A stretch of 64,000 nucleotides of DNA. Origin: Alitta virens (Eukaryota > Annelida > Polychaeta > Phyllodocida > Nereididae). Below are positions 1 to 16,000 of the stretch, in pieces. Position numbers and translations under genes: made by a program. The notes beneath the pieces are model-generated. The model was not told the origin of the DNA. It did not search any database and worked only from the letters and a program-made list of their open reading frames with translations. Every line of letters starts with the position of its first letter. Position 1 is the stretch's first letter. The DNA lies in the NCBI GenBank assembly GCA_932294295.1, contig OW028578.1:39561410-39625409 (forward strand), read 5' to 3'.

Positions 1-99
1 ATTCATTGGCTATTTAATGGTACCAAATATTGGCGCTTACTGGATAGCTAACTACCGAGCTACCAGAAATTTGTTGAGCAAAGTTAACTTTTTTTGTGG

Positions 100-3000
100 A
101 AAATGACACATAAAAGTCTTGGAGCTGGGTATATATAGAATGATAGCAGAAATTTGGTAGTGTATGTATTAGATAGCTTTAACTATTGGCTATTTAATGG
201 TACCAAATATTGGTGCTTACTGGATGGCTAACTACCCAGCTACCAGAAATTTGTTGAGCAAAGTTAAAATATTTTGTGGAAAATGACACATAAAAGTCTG
301 GAAGCTGGGTATATAGAATGATAGCAAAAATTTGGTAGTGTACTTATTAGATAGCCTTATTCATTGGCTATTTAATGGTACCAAATATTTGTGCTTACTG
401 GATAGCTAACTACCCAGCTACAAGAAATTTGTTGAGCAAAGTTAAAATATTTTGTGGAAAATGACACATAAAAGTCTGGGAGCTGGGTATATAGAATGAT
501 AGCAGAAATTTAGTAGTGTATGTATTAGATAGCCTGATTCATTGGCTATTTAATGGTACCAAATATTGGCGCTTACTGGATAGCTAACTACCGAGCTACC
601 AGAAATTTGTTGAGCAAAGTTAACTTTTTTTGTGGAAAATGACACATAAAAGTCTGGGAGCTGGGTATATATAGAATGATAGCAGAAATTTGGTAGTATA
701 TGTATTAGATAGCTTTAACTATTGGCATTTAATGGTACCAAATATTGGCGCTTACTGGATAGCTAACTACCCAGCTACCAGAAATTTGTTAAGCAAAGTT
801 AAAATATTTTGTGGAAAATGCCACATAAAAGTCTGGGAGCTGGGTATATGGAATGGTAGCAGAAATTTGGTAGTGTATTTATTACATTGCCTTATTCATT
901 GGCTATTTAATGGTACAAAATATTGTTGCATACTAGATTGCTAACTACCCAGCTACAAGAAATTTGTTGAGCAAAGTTAACTTTTTTGTGAAAAATGACA
1001 CATAAAAGTCTTGGAGCTGGGTATATATAGAATGATAGCAGAAATTTGGTAGTGTATGTATTAGATAGCTTTAACTATTGGCTATTTAATGGCACCAAAT
1101 ATTTGTGCTTACTGGATAGCTAACTACCCAGCTACCAGAAATTTGTTGAGCAAAGTTAACTTTTTTGTGAAAAATGACACATAAAAGTCTGGGAGCTGGG
1201 TTTATAGAATGATAGCAGAAATTTGATATTGTATTTATTAGATAGCCTTATTCATTGGCTATTTAATGGTACCAAATATTGGCGCTTACTGGATAGCTAA
1301 CTACCCAGCTACCAGAAATTTGTTAAGCAAAGTTAACTTTTTTGGTTGAAAATGCCACATAAAAGTCTGGGAGCTGGGTATATAGAATGATAGCAGAAAT
1401 TTGGTAGTGTATTTATTACATTGCCTTTTTCATGGGCTATTTAATGGTACAAAATATTGTTGCATACTAGATTGCTAACTACCCAGCTTCCAGAAATTTG
1501 TTGAGCGAAGTTAAAATATTTTGTGGAAAATGACACATAAAAGTCTGGGAGCTGGGTATATAGAATGATAGCAAAAATTTGGTAGTGTATGTATTAGATA
1601 GCTTTAACTATTGGCTATTTAATGGTACCAAATATTGGTGCTTACTGGATGGCTAACTACCCAGCTACCAGAAATTTGTTGAGCAAAGTTAAAATATTTT
1701 GTGGAAAATGACACATAAAAGTCTGGGAGCTGGGTATATAGAATGATAGCAGAAATTTGATATTGTATTTATGAGATAGCCTGATTCATTGGCTATTTAA
1801 TGGTACCAAATATTTGTGCTTACTGGATAGCTAACAACCCAGCTACCAGAAATTTGTTGAGCAAAGTTAAAGTATTTTGTGGAAAATGACACATAAAAGT
1901 CTGGGAGCTGGGTATATAGAATGATAGCAGAAATTTGGTAGTGTATGTATTAGATAGCCTGATTCATTGGCTATTTAATAGTACCAAATATTGGTGCTTA
2001 CTGGATAGCTAACTACCGAGCTACCAGAAATTTGTTGAGCAAAGTTAAAATATTTTGTGGAAAATGACACATAAAAGTCTGGGAGCTGGGTATATAGAAT
2101 GATAGCAGAAAGTTGGTAGTGTATTTATTAGATAGCCTTCTTCATTGGCTATTTAATGGTATCAAATATTGGTGCTTACTGGATAGTTAACTACCCAGCT
2201 ACCAGAAATTTGTTGAGCAAAGTAAAATTTTTTGTGGAAAATGACACATAAAAGTCTGGGAGCTGGGTATATAGAATGATAGCAGAAATTTGGTAGTGTA
2301 TGTATTAGATAGCCTTATTCATTGGCTATTTGATGGTACCAAATATTGGTGCTTACTGGATAGCTAACTATCCAACTACCAGAAATTTGTTGAGCAAAGT
2401 TAACTTTTTTTGTGGAAAATGACACATAAAAGTCTTGGAGCTGGGTATATATAGAATGATAGCAGAAATTTGGTAGTGTATGTATTAGATAGCTTTAACT
2501 ATTGGCTATTTAATGGTACCAAATATTGGTGCTTACTGGATGGCTAACTACCCAGCTACCAGAAATTTGTTGAGCAAAGTTAAAATATTTTGTGGAAAAT
2601 GACACATAAAAGTCTGGGAGCTGGGTATATAGAATGATAGCAAAAATTTGGTAGTGTACTTATTAGATAGCCTTATTCATTGGCTATTTAATGGTACCAA
2701 ATATTTGTGCTTACTGGATAGCTAACTACCCAGCTACAAGAAATTTGTTGAGCAAAGTTAAAATATTTTGTGGAAAATGACACATAAAAGTCTGGGAGCT
2801 GGGTATATAGAATGATAGCAGAAATTTAGTAGTGTATGTATTAGATAGCCTGATTCATTGGCTATTTAATGATACCAAATATTGGCGCTTACTGGATAGC
2901 TAACTACCGAGCTACCAGAAATTTGTTGAGCAAAGTTAACTTTTTTTGTGGAAAATGACACATAAAAGTCTGGGAGCTGGGTATATATAGAATGATAGCA

Positions 3001-6000
3001 GAAATTTGGTAGTATATGTATTAGATAGCTTTAACTATTGGCTATTTAATGGTACCAAATATTGGCGCTTACTGGATAGCTAACTACCCAGCTACCAGAA
3101 ATTTGTTAAGCAAAGTTAAAATATTTTGTGGAAAATGCCACATAAAAGTCTGGGAGCTGGGTATATGGAATGGTAGCAGAAATTTGGTAGTGTATTTATT
3201 ACATTGCCTTATTCATTGGCTATTTAATGGTACAAAATATTGTTGCATACTAGATTGCTAACTACCCAGCTACAAGAAATTTGTTGAGCAAAGTTAACTT
3301 TTTTGTGAAAAATGACACATAAAAGTCTTGGAGCTGGGTATATATAGAATGATAGCAGAAATTTGGTAGTGTATGTATTAGATAGCTTTAACTATTGGCT
3401 ATTTAATGGCACCAAATATTTGTGCTTACTGGATAGCTAACTACCCAGCTACCAGAAATTTGTTGAGCAAAGTTAACTTTTTTGTGAAAAATGACACATA
3501 AAAGTCTGGGAGCTGGGTTTATAGAATGATAGCAGAAATTTGATATTGTATTTATTAGATAGCCTTATTCATTGGCTATTTAATGGTACCAAATATTGGC
3601 GCTTACTGGATAGCTAACTACCCAGCTACCAGAAATTTGTTAAGCAAAGTTAACTTTTTTGGTTGAAAATGCCACATAAAAGTCTGGGAGCTGGGTATAT
3701 AGAATGATAGCAGAAATTTGGTAGTGTATTTATTACATTGCCTTTTTCATGGGCTATTTAATGGTACAAAATATTGTTGCATACTAGATTGCTAACTACC
3801 CAGCTTCCAGAAATTTGTTGAGCGAAGTTAAAATATTTTGTGGAAAATGACACATAAAAGTCTGGGAGCTGGGTATATAGAATGATAGCAAAAATTTGGT
3901 AGTGTATGTATTAGATAGCTTTAACTATTGGCTATTTAATGGTACCAAATATTGGTGCTTACTGGATGGCTAACTACCCAGCTACCAGAAATTTGTTGAG
4001 CAAAGTTAAAATATTTTGTGGAAAATGACACATAAAAGTCTGGGAGCTGGGTATATAGAATGATAGCAGAAATTTGATATTGTATTTATGAGATAGCCTG
4101 ATTCATTGGCTATTTGATGGTACCAAATATTTGTGCTTACTGGATAGCTAACAACCCAGCTACCAGAAATTTGTTGAGCAAAGTTAAAGTATTTTGTGGA
4201 AAATGACACATAAAAGTCTGGGAGCTGGGTATATAGAATGATAGCAGAAATTTGGTAGTGTATGTATTAGATAGCCTGATTCATTGGCTATTTAATAGTA
4301 CCAAATATTGGTGCTTACTGGATAGCAAACTACCGAGCTACCAGAAATTTGTTGAGCAAAGTTAAAATATTTTGTGGAAAATGACACATAAAAGTCTGGG
4401 AGCTGGGTATATAGAATGATAGCAGAAATTTGGTAGTGTATTTATTAGATAGCCTTCTTCATTGGCTATTTAATGGTATCAAATATTGGTGCTTACTGGA
4501 TAGTTAACTACCCAGCTACCAGAAATTTGTTGAGCAAAGTAAAATTTTTTGTGGAAAATGACACATAAAAGTCTGGGAGCTGGGTATATAGAATGATAGC
4601 AGAAATTTGGTAGTGTATGTATTAGATAGCCTTATTCATTGGCTATTTGATGGTACCAAATATTGGTGCTTACTGGATAGCTAACTATCCAACTACCAGA
4701 AATTTGTTGAGCAAAGTTAACTTTTTTTGTGGAAAATGACACATAAAAGTCTTGGAGCTGGGTATATATAGAATGATAGCAGAAATTTGGTAGTGTATGT
4801 ATTAGATAGCTTTAACTATTGGCTATTTAATGGTACCAAATATTGGTGCTTACTGGATGGCTAACTACCCAGCTACCAGAAATTTGTTGAGCAAAGTTAA
4901 AATATTTTGTGGAAAATGACACATAAAAGTCTGGGAGCTGGGTATATAGAATGATAGCAAAAATTTGGTAGTGTACTTATTAGATAGCCTTATTCATTGG
5001 CTATTTAATGGTACCAAATATTTGTGCTTACTGGATAGCTAACTACCCAGCTACAAGAAATTTGTTGAGCAAAGTTAAAATATTTTGTGGAAAATGACAC
5101 ATAAAAGTCTGGGAGCTGGGTATATAGAATGATAGCAGAAATTTAGTAGTGTATGTATTAGATAGCCTGATTCATTGGCTATTTAATGATACCAAATATT
5201 GGCGCTTACTGGATAGCTAACTACCGAGCTACCAGAAATTTGTTGAGCAAAGTTAACTTTTTTTGTGGAAAATGACACATAAAAGTCTGGGAGCTGGGTA
5301 TATATAGAATGATAGCAGAAATTTGGTAGTATATGTATTAGATAGCTTTAACTATTGGCTATTTAATGGTACCAAATATTGGCGCTTACTGGATAGCTAA
5401 CTACCCAGCTACCAGAAATTTGTTAAGCAAAGTTAAAATATTTTGTGGAAAATGCCACATAAAAGTCTGGGAGCTGGGTATATGGAATGGTAGCAGAAAT
5501 TTGGTAGTGTATTTATTACATTGCCTTATTCATTGGCTATTTAATGGTACAAAATATTGTTGCATACTAGATTGCTAACTACCCAGCTACAAGAAATTTG
5601 TTGAGCAAAGTTAACTTTTTTGTGAAAAATGACACATAAAAGTCTTGGAGCTGGGTATATATAGAATGATAGCAGAAATTTGGTAGTGTATGTATTAGAT
5701 AGCTTTAACTATTGGCTATTTAATGGCACCAAATATTTGTGCTTACTGGATAGCTAACTACCCAGCTACCAGAAATTTGTTGAGCAAAGTTAACTTTTTT
5801 GTGAAAAATGACACATAAAAGTCTGGGAGCTGGGTTTATAGAATGATAGCAGAAATTTGATATTGTATTTATTAGATAGCCTTATTCATTGGCTATTTAA
5901 TGGTACCAAATATTGGCGCTTACTGGATAGCTAACTACCCAGCTACCAGAAATTTGTTAAGCAAAGTTAACTTTTTTGGTTGAAAATGCCACATAAAAGT

Positions 6001-7054
6001 CTGGGAGCTGGGTATATAGAATGATAGCAGAAATTTGGTAGTGTATTTATTACATTGCCTTTTTCATGGGCTATTTAATGGTACAAAATATTGTTGCATA
6101 CTAGATTGCTAACTACCCAGCTTCCAGAAATTTGTTGAGCGAAGTTAAAATATTTTGTGGAAAATGACACATAAAAGTCTGGGAGCTGGGTATATAGAAT
6201 GATAGCAAAAATTTGGTAGTGTATGTATTAGATAGCTTTAACTATTGGCTATTTAATGGTACCAAATATTGGTGCTTACTGGATGGCTAACTACCCAGCT
6301 ACCAGAAATTTGTTGAGCAAAGTTAAAATATTTTGTGGAAAATGACACATAAAAGTCTGGGAGCTGGGTATATAGAATGATAGCAGAAATTTGATATTGT
6401 ATTTATGAGATAGCCTGATTCATTGGCTATTTGATGGTACCAAATATTTGTGCTTACTGGATAGCTAACAACCCAGCTACCAGAAATTTGTTGAGCAAAG
6501 TTAAAGTATTTTGTGGAAAATGACACATAAAAGTCTGGGAGCTGGGTATATAGAATGATAGCAGAAATTTGGTAGTGTATGTATTAGATAGCCTGATTCA
6601 TTGGCTATTTAATAGTACCAAATATTGGTGCTTACTGGATAGCAAACTACCGAGCTACCAGAAATTTGTTGAGCAAAGTTAAAATATTTTGTGGAAAATG
6701 ACACATAAAAGTCTGGGAGCTGGGTATATAGAATGATAGCAGAAATTTGGTAGTGTATTTATTAGATAGCCTTCTTCATTGGCTATTTAATGGTATCAAA
6801 TATTGGTGCTTACTGGATAGTTAACTACCCAGCTACCAGAAATTTGTTGAGCAAAGTAAAATTTTTTGTGGAAAATGACACATAAAAGTCTGGGAGCTGG
6901 GTATATAGAATGATAGCAGAAATTTGGTAGTGTATGTATTAGATAGCCTTATTCATTGGCTATTTGATGGTACCAAATATTGGTGCTTACTGGATAGCTA
7001 ACTATCCAACTACCAGAAATTTGTTGAGCAAAGTTAACTTTTTTTGTGGAAAAT
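100..7054. repeat. Higher-order repeat, 13 monomers (2317 bp) x 3
   Basis: The same rare monomer variant (ggtatatggaatggtag, ending in ttgcatactagattgcta) recurs with its end at 944, 3261 and 5578, exactly 2317 bp apart, which is 13 monomers. Flanking variant order is also kept, and a second marker (an open frame on the minus strand at 4006-4209 and 6323-6526) gives the same spacing. Copies differ by only scattered substitutions, so the duplication is recent compared with divergence between monomers. Confidence 0.9.
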
Positions 7055-10000
7055 GACACATAAAAGTCTGGGAGCTGGGTATATAGAATGATAGCAGAAA
7101 TTTGGTAGTGTATTTATTAGATAGTCTTATTTATTGGCTATTTTAATGGTACCAAATATTGGTGCTTACTGGATAGCTAACTACCCAGCTACAAGAAATT
7201 TGTTGAGCAAAGTTAAAATATTTTGTGGAAAATGACACATAAAAGTCTGGGAGCTAGGTTTATAGAATGATAGCAGAAATTTGGTAGTGTATGTATTAGA
7301 TAGCTTGAACTATTGGCTATTTAATTGTACCAAATATTGGTGCCTACTGGATGGCTAACTACCCAGCTACCAGAAATTTGTTGAGCAAAGTTACAATATT
7401 TTGTGGAAAATGACACATAAAAGTCTGGGAGCTGGGTATATAGAATAATAGCAGATATTTGGTAGTGTACTTATTAGATAGCCTTATTCATTGGCTATTT
7501 AATGGTACCAAATATTTGTGCTTACTGGATAGCTAACTACCCAGCTACCAGAAATTTGTTGAGCAAAGTTAAAATATTTTGTGGAAAATGACACATAAAA
7601 GTCTGGGAGCTGGGTATATAGAATGATAGCAGAAATTTGGTAGTGTATGTATTAGATAGCCTGATTCATTGGCTATTTAATGGTACCAAATATTGGCGCT
7701 TACTGGATAGCTAACTACCGAGCTACCAGAAATTTGTTGAGCAAAGTTAACTTTTTTTGTGGAAAATGACACATAAAAGTCTTGGAGCTGGGTATATATA
7801 GAATGATAGCAGAAATTTGGTAGTGTATGTATTAGATAGCTTTAACTATTGGCTATTTAATGGCACCAAATATTTGTGCTTACTGGATAGCTAACTACCC
7901 AGCTACCAGAAATTTGTTGAGCAAAGTTAACTTTTTTGTGAAAAATGACACATAAAAGTCTGGGAGCTGGGTTTATAGAATGATAGCAGAAATTTGATAT
8001 TGTATTTATTAGATAGCCTTATTCATTGGCTATTTAATGGTACCAAATATTGGCGCTTACTGGATAGCTAACTACCCAGATAGCAGAAATTTGTTAAGCA
8101 AAGTTAACTTTTTTGGTTGAAAATGCCACATAAAAGTCTGGGAGCTGGGTATATAGAATGATAGCAGAAATTTGGTAGTGTATTTATTACATTGCCTTTT
8201 TCATGGGCTATTTAATGGTACAAAATATTGTTGCATACTAGATTGCTAACTACCCAGCTTCCAGAAATTTGTTGAGCAAAGTTAACTTTTTTGTGAAAAA
8301 TGACACATAAAAGTCTGGGAGCTGGGTTTATAGAATGATAGCAGAAATTTGGTAGTGTATGTATTAGATAGCTTTAACTATTGGCTATTTAATGGTACCA
8401 AATATTTGTGCTTACTGGATAGCTAACTACCCAGCTACAAGAAATTTGTTGAGCAAAGTTAAAATATTTTGTGGAAAATGACACATAAAAGTCTGGGAGC
8501 TGGGTATATAGAATGATAGCAGAAATTTAGTAGTGTATGTATTAGATAGCCTGATTCATTGGCTATTTAATGGTACCAAATATTGGCGCTTACTGGATAG
8601 CTAACTACCGAGCTACCAGAAATTTGTTGAGCAAAGTTAACTTTTTTTGTGGAAAATGACACATAAAAGTCTGGGAGCTGGGTATATATAGAATGATAGC
8701 AGAAATTTGGTAGTATATGTATTAGATAGCTTTAACTATTGGCTATTTAATGGTACCCAATATTGGCGCTTACTGGATAGCTAACTACCCAGCTACCAGA
8801 AATTTGTTAAGCAAAGTTAAAATATTTTGTGGAAAATGCCACATAAAAGTCTGGGAGCTCGGTATATGGAATGGTAGCAGAAATTTGGTAGTGTATTTAT
8901 TACATTGCCTTATTCATTGGCTATTTAATGGTACAAAATATTGTTGCATACTAGATTGCTAACTACCCAGCTACCAGAAATTTGTTGAGCAAAGTTAACT
9001 TTTTTTGTGGAAAATGACACATAAAAGTTTGGGAGCTGGGTATATAGAATGATAGCAGAAATTTGGTAGTGTATGTATTAGATAGCCTGATTCATTGGCC
9101 ATTTAATGGTACCAAATATTGGCGCTTACTGGATAGCTAACTACCGAGCTACCAGAAATTTGTTGAGCAAAGTTAACTTTTTTTTGGAAAATGACACATA
9201 AAAGTCTTGGAGCTGGGTATATATAGAATGATAGCAGAAATTTGGTAGTGTATGTATTAGATAGCTTTAACTATTGGCTATTTAATGGCACCAAATATTT
9301 GTGCTTACTGGATAACTAACTACCCAGCTACCAGAAATTTGTTGAGCAAAGTTAACTTTTTTGTGAAAAATGACACATAAAAGTCTGGGAGCTGGGTTTA
9401 TAGAATGATAGCAGAAATTTGATATTGTATTTATTAGATAGCCTTATTCATTGGCTATTTAATGGTACCAAATATTGGCGCTTACTGGATAGCTAACTAC
9501 CCAGCTACCAGAAATTTGTTAAGCAAAGTTAACTTTTTTGGTTGAAAATGCCACATAAAAGTCTGGGAGCTGGGTATATAGAATGATAGCAGAAATTTGG
9601 TAGTGTATTTATTACATTGCCTTTTTCATGGGCTATTTAATGGCACAAAATATTGTTGCATACTAGATTGCTAACTACCCAGCTTCCAGAAATTTGTTGA
9701 GCAAAGTTAACTTTTTTGTGAAAAATGACACATAAAAGTCTGGGAGCTGGGTTTATAGAATGATAGCAGAAATTTGGTAGTGTATGTATTAGATAGCTTT
9801 AACTATTGGCTATTTAATGGTACCAAATATTGGTGCTTACTGGATGGCTAACTACCCAGCTACCAGAAATTTGTTGAGCAAAGTTAAAATATTTTGTGGA
9901 AAATGACACATAAAAGTCTGGGAGCTGGGTATATAGAATGATAGCAAAAATTTGGTAGTGTACTTATTAGATAGCCTTATTCATTGGCTATTTAATGGTA

Positions 10001-13000
10001 CCAAATATTTGTGCTTACTGGATAGCTAACTACCCAGCTACAAGAAATTTGTTGAGCAAAGTTAAAATATTTTGTGGAAAATGACACATAAAAGTCTGGG
10101 AGCTGGGTATATAGAATGATAGCAGAAATTTAGTAGTGTATGTATTAGATAGCCTGATTCATTGGCTATTTAATGGTACCAAATATTGGCGCTTACTGGA
10201 TAGCTAACTACCGAGCTACCAGAAATTTGTTGAGCAAAGTTAACTTTTTTTGTGGAAAATGACACATAAAAGTCTGGGAGCTGGGTATATATAGAATGAT
10301 AGCAGAAATTTGGTAGTATATGTATTAGATAGCTTTAACTATTGGCTATTTAATGGTACCAAATATTGGCGCTTACTGGATAGCTAACTACCCAGCTACC
10401 AGAAATTTGTTAAGCAAAGTTAAAATATTTTGTGGAAAATGCCACATAAAAGTCTGGGAGCTGGGTATATGGAATGGTAGCAGAAATTTGGTAGTGTATT
10501 TATTACATTGCCTTATTCATTGGCTATTTAATGGTACAAAATATTGTTGCATACTAGATTGCTAACTACCCAGCTACCAGAAATTTGTTGAGCAAAGTTA
10601 ACTTTTTTTGTGGAAAATGACACATAAAAGTCTTGGAGCTGGGTATATATAGAATGATAGCAGAAATTTGGTAGTGTATGTATTAGATAGCTTTAACTAT
10701 TGGCTATTTAATGGCACCAAATATTTGTGCTTACTGGATAGCTAACTACCCAGCTACCAGAAATTTGTTGAGCAAAGTTAACTTTTTTGTGAAAAATGAC
10801 ACATAAAAGTCTGGGAGCTGGGTTTATAGAATGATAGCAGAAATTTGATATTGTATTTATTAGATAGCCTTATTCATTGCTATTTAATGGTACCAAATAT
10901 TGGCGCTTACTGGATAGCTAACTACCCAGCTACCAGAAATTTGTTAAGCAAAGTTAACTTTTTTGGTTGAAAATGCCACATAAAAGTCTGGGAGCTGGGT
11001 ATATAGAATGATAGCAGAAATTTGGTAGTGTATTTATTACATTGCCTTTTTCATGGGCTATTTAATGGTACAAAATATTGTTGCATACTAGATTGCTAAC
11101 TACCCAGCTTCCAGAAATTTGTTGAGCAAAGTTAAAATATTTTGTGGAAAATGACACATAAAAGTCTGGGAGCTGGGTATATAGAATGATAGCAGAAATT
11201 TGGTAGTGTATGTATTAGATAGCTTTAACTATTGGCTATTTAATGGTACCAAATATTGGTGCTTACTGGATGGCTAACTACCCAGCTACCAGAAATTTGT
11301 TGAGCAAAGTTAAAATATTTTGTGGAAAATGACACATAAAAGTCTGGGAGCTGGGTATATAGAATGATAGCAGAAATTTGATATTGTATTTATGAGATAG
11401 CCTTATTCATTGGCTATTTAATGGTACCAAATATTTGTGCTTACTGGATAGCTAACTACCCAGCTACCAGAAATTTGTTGAGCAAAGTTAAAATATTTTG
11501 TGGAAAATGACACATAAAAGTCTGGGAGCTGGGTATATAGAATGATAGCAGAAATTTGGTAGTGTATGTATTAGATAGCCTGATTCATTGGCTATTTAAT
11601 GGTACCAAATATTGGCGCTTACTGGATAGCTAACTACCGAGCTACCAGAAATTTGTTGAGCAAAGTTAACTTTTTTTGTGGAAAATGACACATAAAAGTC
11701 TTGGAGCTGGGTATATATAGAATGATAGCAGAAATTTGGTAGTGTATGTATTAGATAGCTTTAACTATTGGCTATTTAATGGCACCAAATATTTGTGCTT
11801 ACTGGATAGCTAACTACCCAGCTACCAGAAATTTGTTGAGCAAAGTTAACTTTTTTGTGAAAAATGACACATAAAAGTCTGGGAGCTGGGTTTATAGAAT
11901 GATAGCAGAAATTTGATATTGTATTTATTAGATAGCCTTATTCATTGGCTATTTAATGGTACCAAATATTGGCGCTTACTGGATAGCTAACTACCCAGCT
12001 ACCAGAAATTTGTTAAGCAAAGTTAACTTTTTTGGTTGAAAATGCCACATAAAAGTCTGGGAGCTGGGTATATAGAATGATAGCAGAAATTTGGTAGTGT
12101 ATTTATTACATTGCCTTTTTCATGGGCTATTTAATGGCACAAAATATTGTTGCATACTAGATTGCTAACTACCCAGCTTCCAGAAATTTGTTGAGCAAAG
12201 TTAACTTTTTTGTGAAAAATGACACATAAAAGTCTGGGAGCTGGGTTTATAGAATGATAGCAGAAATTTGGTAGTGTATGTATTAGATAGCTTTAACTAT
12301 TGGCTATTTAATGGTACCAAATATTGGTGCTTACTGGATGGCTAACTACCCAGCTACCAGAAATTTGTTGAGCAAAGTTAAAATATTTTGTGGAAAATGA
12401 CACATAAAAGTCTGGGAGCTGGGTATATAGAATGATAGCAAAAATTTGGTAGTGTACTTATTAGATAGCCTTATTCATTGGCTATTTAATGGTACCAAAT
12501 ATTTGTGCTTACTGGATAGCTAACTACCCAGCTACAAGAAATTTGTTGAGCAAAGTTAAAATATTTTGTGGAAAATGACACATAAAAGTCTGGGAGCTGG
12601 GTATATAGAATGATAGCAGAAATTTAGTAGTGTATGTATTAGATAGCCTGATTCATTGGCTATTTAATGGTACCAAATATTGGCGCTTACTGGATAGCTA
12701 ACTACCGAGCTACCAGAAATTTGTTGAGCAAAGTTAACTTTTTTTGTGGAAAATGACACATAAAAGTCTGGGAGCTGGGTATATATAGAATGATAGCAGA
12801 AATTTGGTAGTATATGTATTAGATAGCTTTAACTATTGGCTATTTAATGGTACCAAATATTGGCGCTTACTGGATAGCTAACTACCCAGCTACCAGAAAT
12901 TTGTTAAGCAAAGTTAAAATATTTTGTGGAAAATGCCACATAAAAGTCTGGGAGCTGGGTATATGGAATGGTAGCAGAAATTTGGTAGTGTATTTATTAC

Positions 13001-16000
13001 ATTGCCTTATTCATTGGCTATTTAATGGTACAAAATATTGTTGCATACTAGATTGCTAACTACCCAGCTACCAGAAATTTGTTGAGCAAAGTTAACTTTT
13101 TTTGTGGAAAATGACACATAAAAGTCTTGGAGCTGGGTATATATAGAATGATAGCAGAAATTTGGTAGTGTATGTATTAGATAGCTTTAACTATTGGCTA
13201 TTTAATGGCACCAAATATTTGTGCTTACTGGATAGCTAACTACCCAGCTACCAGAAATTTGTTGAGCAAAGTTAACTTTTTTGTGAAAAATGACACATAA
13301 AAGTCTGGGAGCTGGGTTTATAGAATGATAGCAGAAATTTGATATTGTATTTATTAGATAGCCTTATTCATTGCTATTTAATGGTACCAAATATTGGCGC
13401 TTACTGGATAGCTAACTACCCAGCTACCAGAAATTTGTTAAGCAAAGTTAACTTTTTTGGTTGAAAATGCCACATAAAAGTCTGGGAGCTGGGTATATAG
13501 AATGATAGCAGAAATTTGGTAGTGTATTTATTACATTGCCTTTTTCATGGGCTATTTAATGGTACAAAATATTGTTGCATACTAGATTGCTAACTACCCA
13601 GCTTCCAGAAATTTGTTGAGCAAAGTTAAAATATTTTGTGGAAAATGACACATAAAAGTCTGGGAGCTGGGTATATAGAATGATAGCAGAAATTTGGTAG
13701 TGTATGTATTAGATAGCTTTAACTATTGGCTATTTAATGGTACCAAATATTGGTGCTTACTGGATGGCTAACTACCCAGCTACCAGAAATTTGTTGAGCA
13801 AAGTTAAAATATTTTGTGGAAAATGACACATAAAAGTCTGGGAGCTGGGTATATAGAATGATAGCAGAAATTTGATATTGTATTTATGAGATAGCCTTAT
13901 TCATTGGCTATTTAATGGTACCAAATATTTGTGCTTACTGGATAGCTAACAACCCAGCTACCACAAATTTGTTGAGCAAAGTTAAAGTATTTTGTGGAAA
14001 ATGACACATAAAAGTCTGGGAGCTGGGTATATAGAATGATAGCAGAAATTTGGTAGTGTATGTATTAGATAGCCTGATTCATTGGCTATTTAATAGTACC
14101 AAATATTGGTGCTTACTGGATAGCTAACTACCGAGCTACCAGAAATTTGTTGAGCAAAGTTAAAATATTTTGTGGAAAATGACACATAAAAGTCTGGGAG
14201 CTGGGTATATAGAATGATAGCAGAAATTTGGTAGTGTATTTATTAGATAGCCTTCTTCATTGGCTATTTAATGGTATCAAATATTGGTGCTTACTGGATA
14301 GTTAACTACCCAGCTACCAGAAATTTGTTGAGCAAAGTAAAATTTTTTGTGGAAAATGACACATAAAAGTCTGGGAGCTGGGTATATAGAATGATAGCAG
14401 AAATTTGGTAGTGTATGTATTAGATAGCCTTATTCATTGGCTATTTGATGGTACCAAATATTGGTGCTTACTGGATAGCTAACTATCCAACTACCTGAAA
14501 TCTGTTGAGCAAAGTTAACTTTTTTTGTGGAAAATGACACATAAAAGTCTGGGAGCTGGGTATATAGAATGATAGCAGCAATTTGGTAGTGTATTTATTA
14601 GATAGTCTTATTTATTGGCTATTTTAATGGTACCAAATATTGGTGCTTACTGGATAGCTAACTACCCAGCTACAAGAAATTTGTTGAGCAAAGTTAAAAT
14701 ATTTTGTGGAAAATGACACATAAAAGTCTGGGAGCTAGGTATATAGAATGATAGCAGAAATTTGGTAGTGTATGTATTAGATAGCTTGAACTATTGGCTA
14801 TTTAATTGTACCAAATATTGGTGCCTACTGGATGGCTAACTACCCAGCTACCAGAAATTTGTTGAGCAAAGTTAAAATATTTTGTGGAAAATGACACATA
14901 AAAGTCTGGGAGCTGGGTATATAGAATAATAGCAGATATTTGGTAGTGTACTTATTAGATAGCCTTATTCATTGGCTATTTAATGGTACCAAATATTTGT
15001 GCTTACTGGATAGCTAACTACCTAGCTACCAGAAATTTGTTGAGCAAAGTTAAAATATTTTGTGGAAAATGACACATAAAAGTCTTGGAGCTGGGTATAT
15101 ATAGAATGATAGCAGAAATTTGGTAGTGTATGTATTAGATAGCTTTAACTATTGGCTATTTAATGGCTTAAAATATTTGTGCTTACTGGATAGCTAACTA
15201 CCCAGCTACCAGAAATTTGTTGAGCAAAGTTAACTTTTTTGTGAAAAATGACACATAAAAGTCTGGGAGCTGGGTTTATAGAATGATAGCAGAAATTTGA
15301 TATTGTATTTATTAGATAGCCTTATTCATTGGCTATTTAATGGTACCAAATATTGGCGCTTACTGGATAGCTAACTACCCAGATAGCAGAAATTTGTTAA
15401 GCAAAGTTAACTTTTTTGGTTGAAAATGCCACATAAAAGTCTGGGAGCTGGGTATATAGAATGATAGCAGAAATTTGGTAGTGTATTTATTACATTGCCT
15501 TTTTCATGGGCTATTTAATGGTACAAAATATTGTTGCATACTAGATTGCTAACTACCCAGCTTCCAGAAATTTGTTGAGCAAAGTTAACTTTTTTGTGAA
15601 AAATGACACATAAAAGTCTGGGAGCTGGGTTTATAGAATGATAGCAGAAATTTGGTAGTGTATGTATTAGATAGCTTTAACTATTGGCTATTTAATGGTA
15701 CCAAATATTTGTGCTTACTGGATAGCTAACTACCCAGCTACAAGAAATTTGTTGAGCAAAGTTAAAATATTTTGTGGAAAATGACACATAAAAGTCTGGG
15801 AGCTGGGTATATAGAATGATAGCAGAAATTTAGTAGTGTATGTATTAGATAGCCTGATTCATTGGCTATTTAATGGTACCAAATATTGGCGCTTACTGGA
15901 TAGCTAACTACCGAGCTACCAGAAATTTGTTGAGCAAAGTTAACTTTTTTTGTGGAAAATGACACATAAAAGTCTGGGAGCTGGGTATATATAGAATGAT

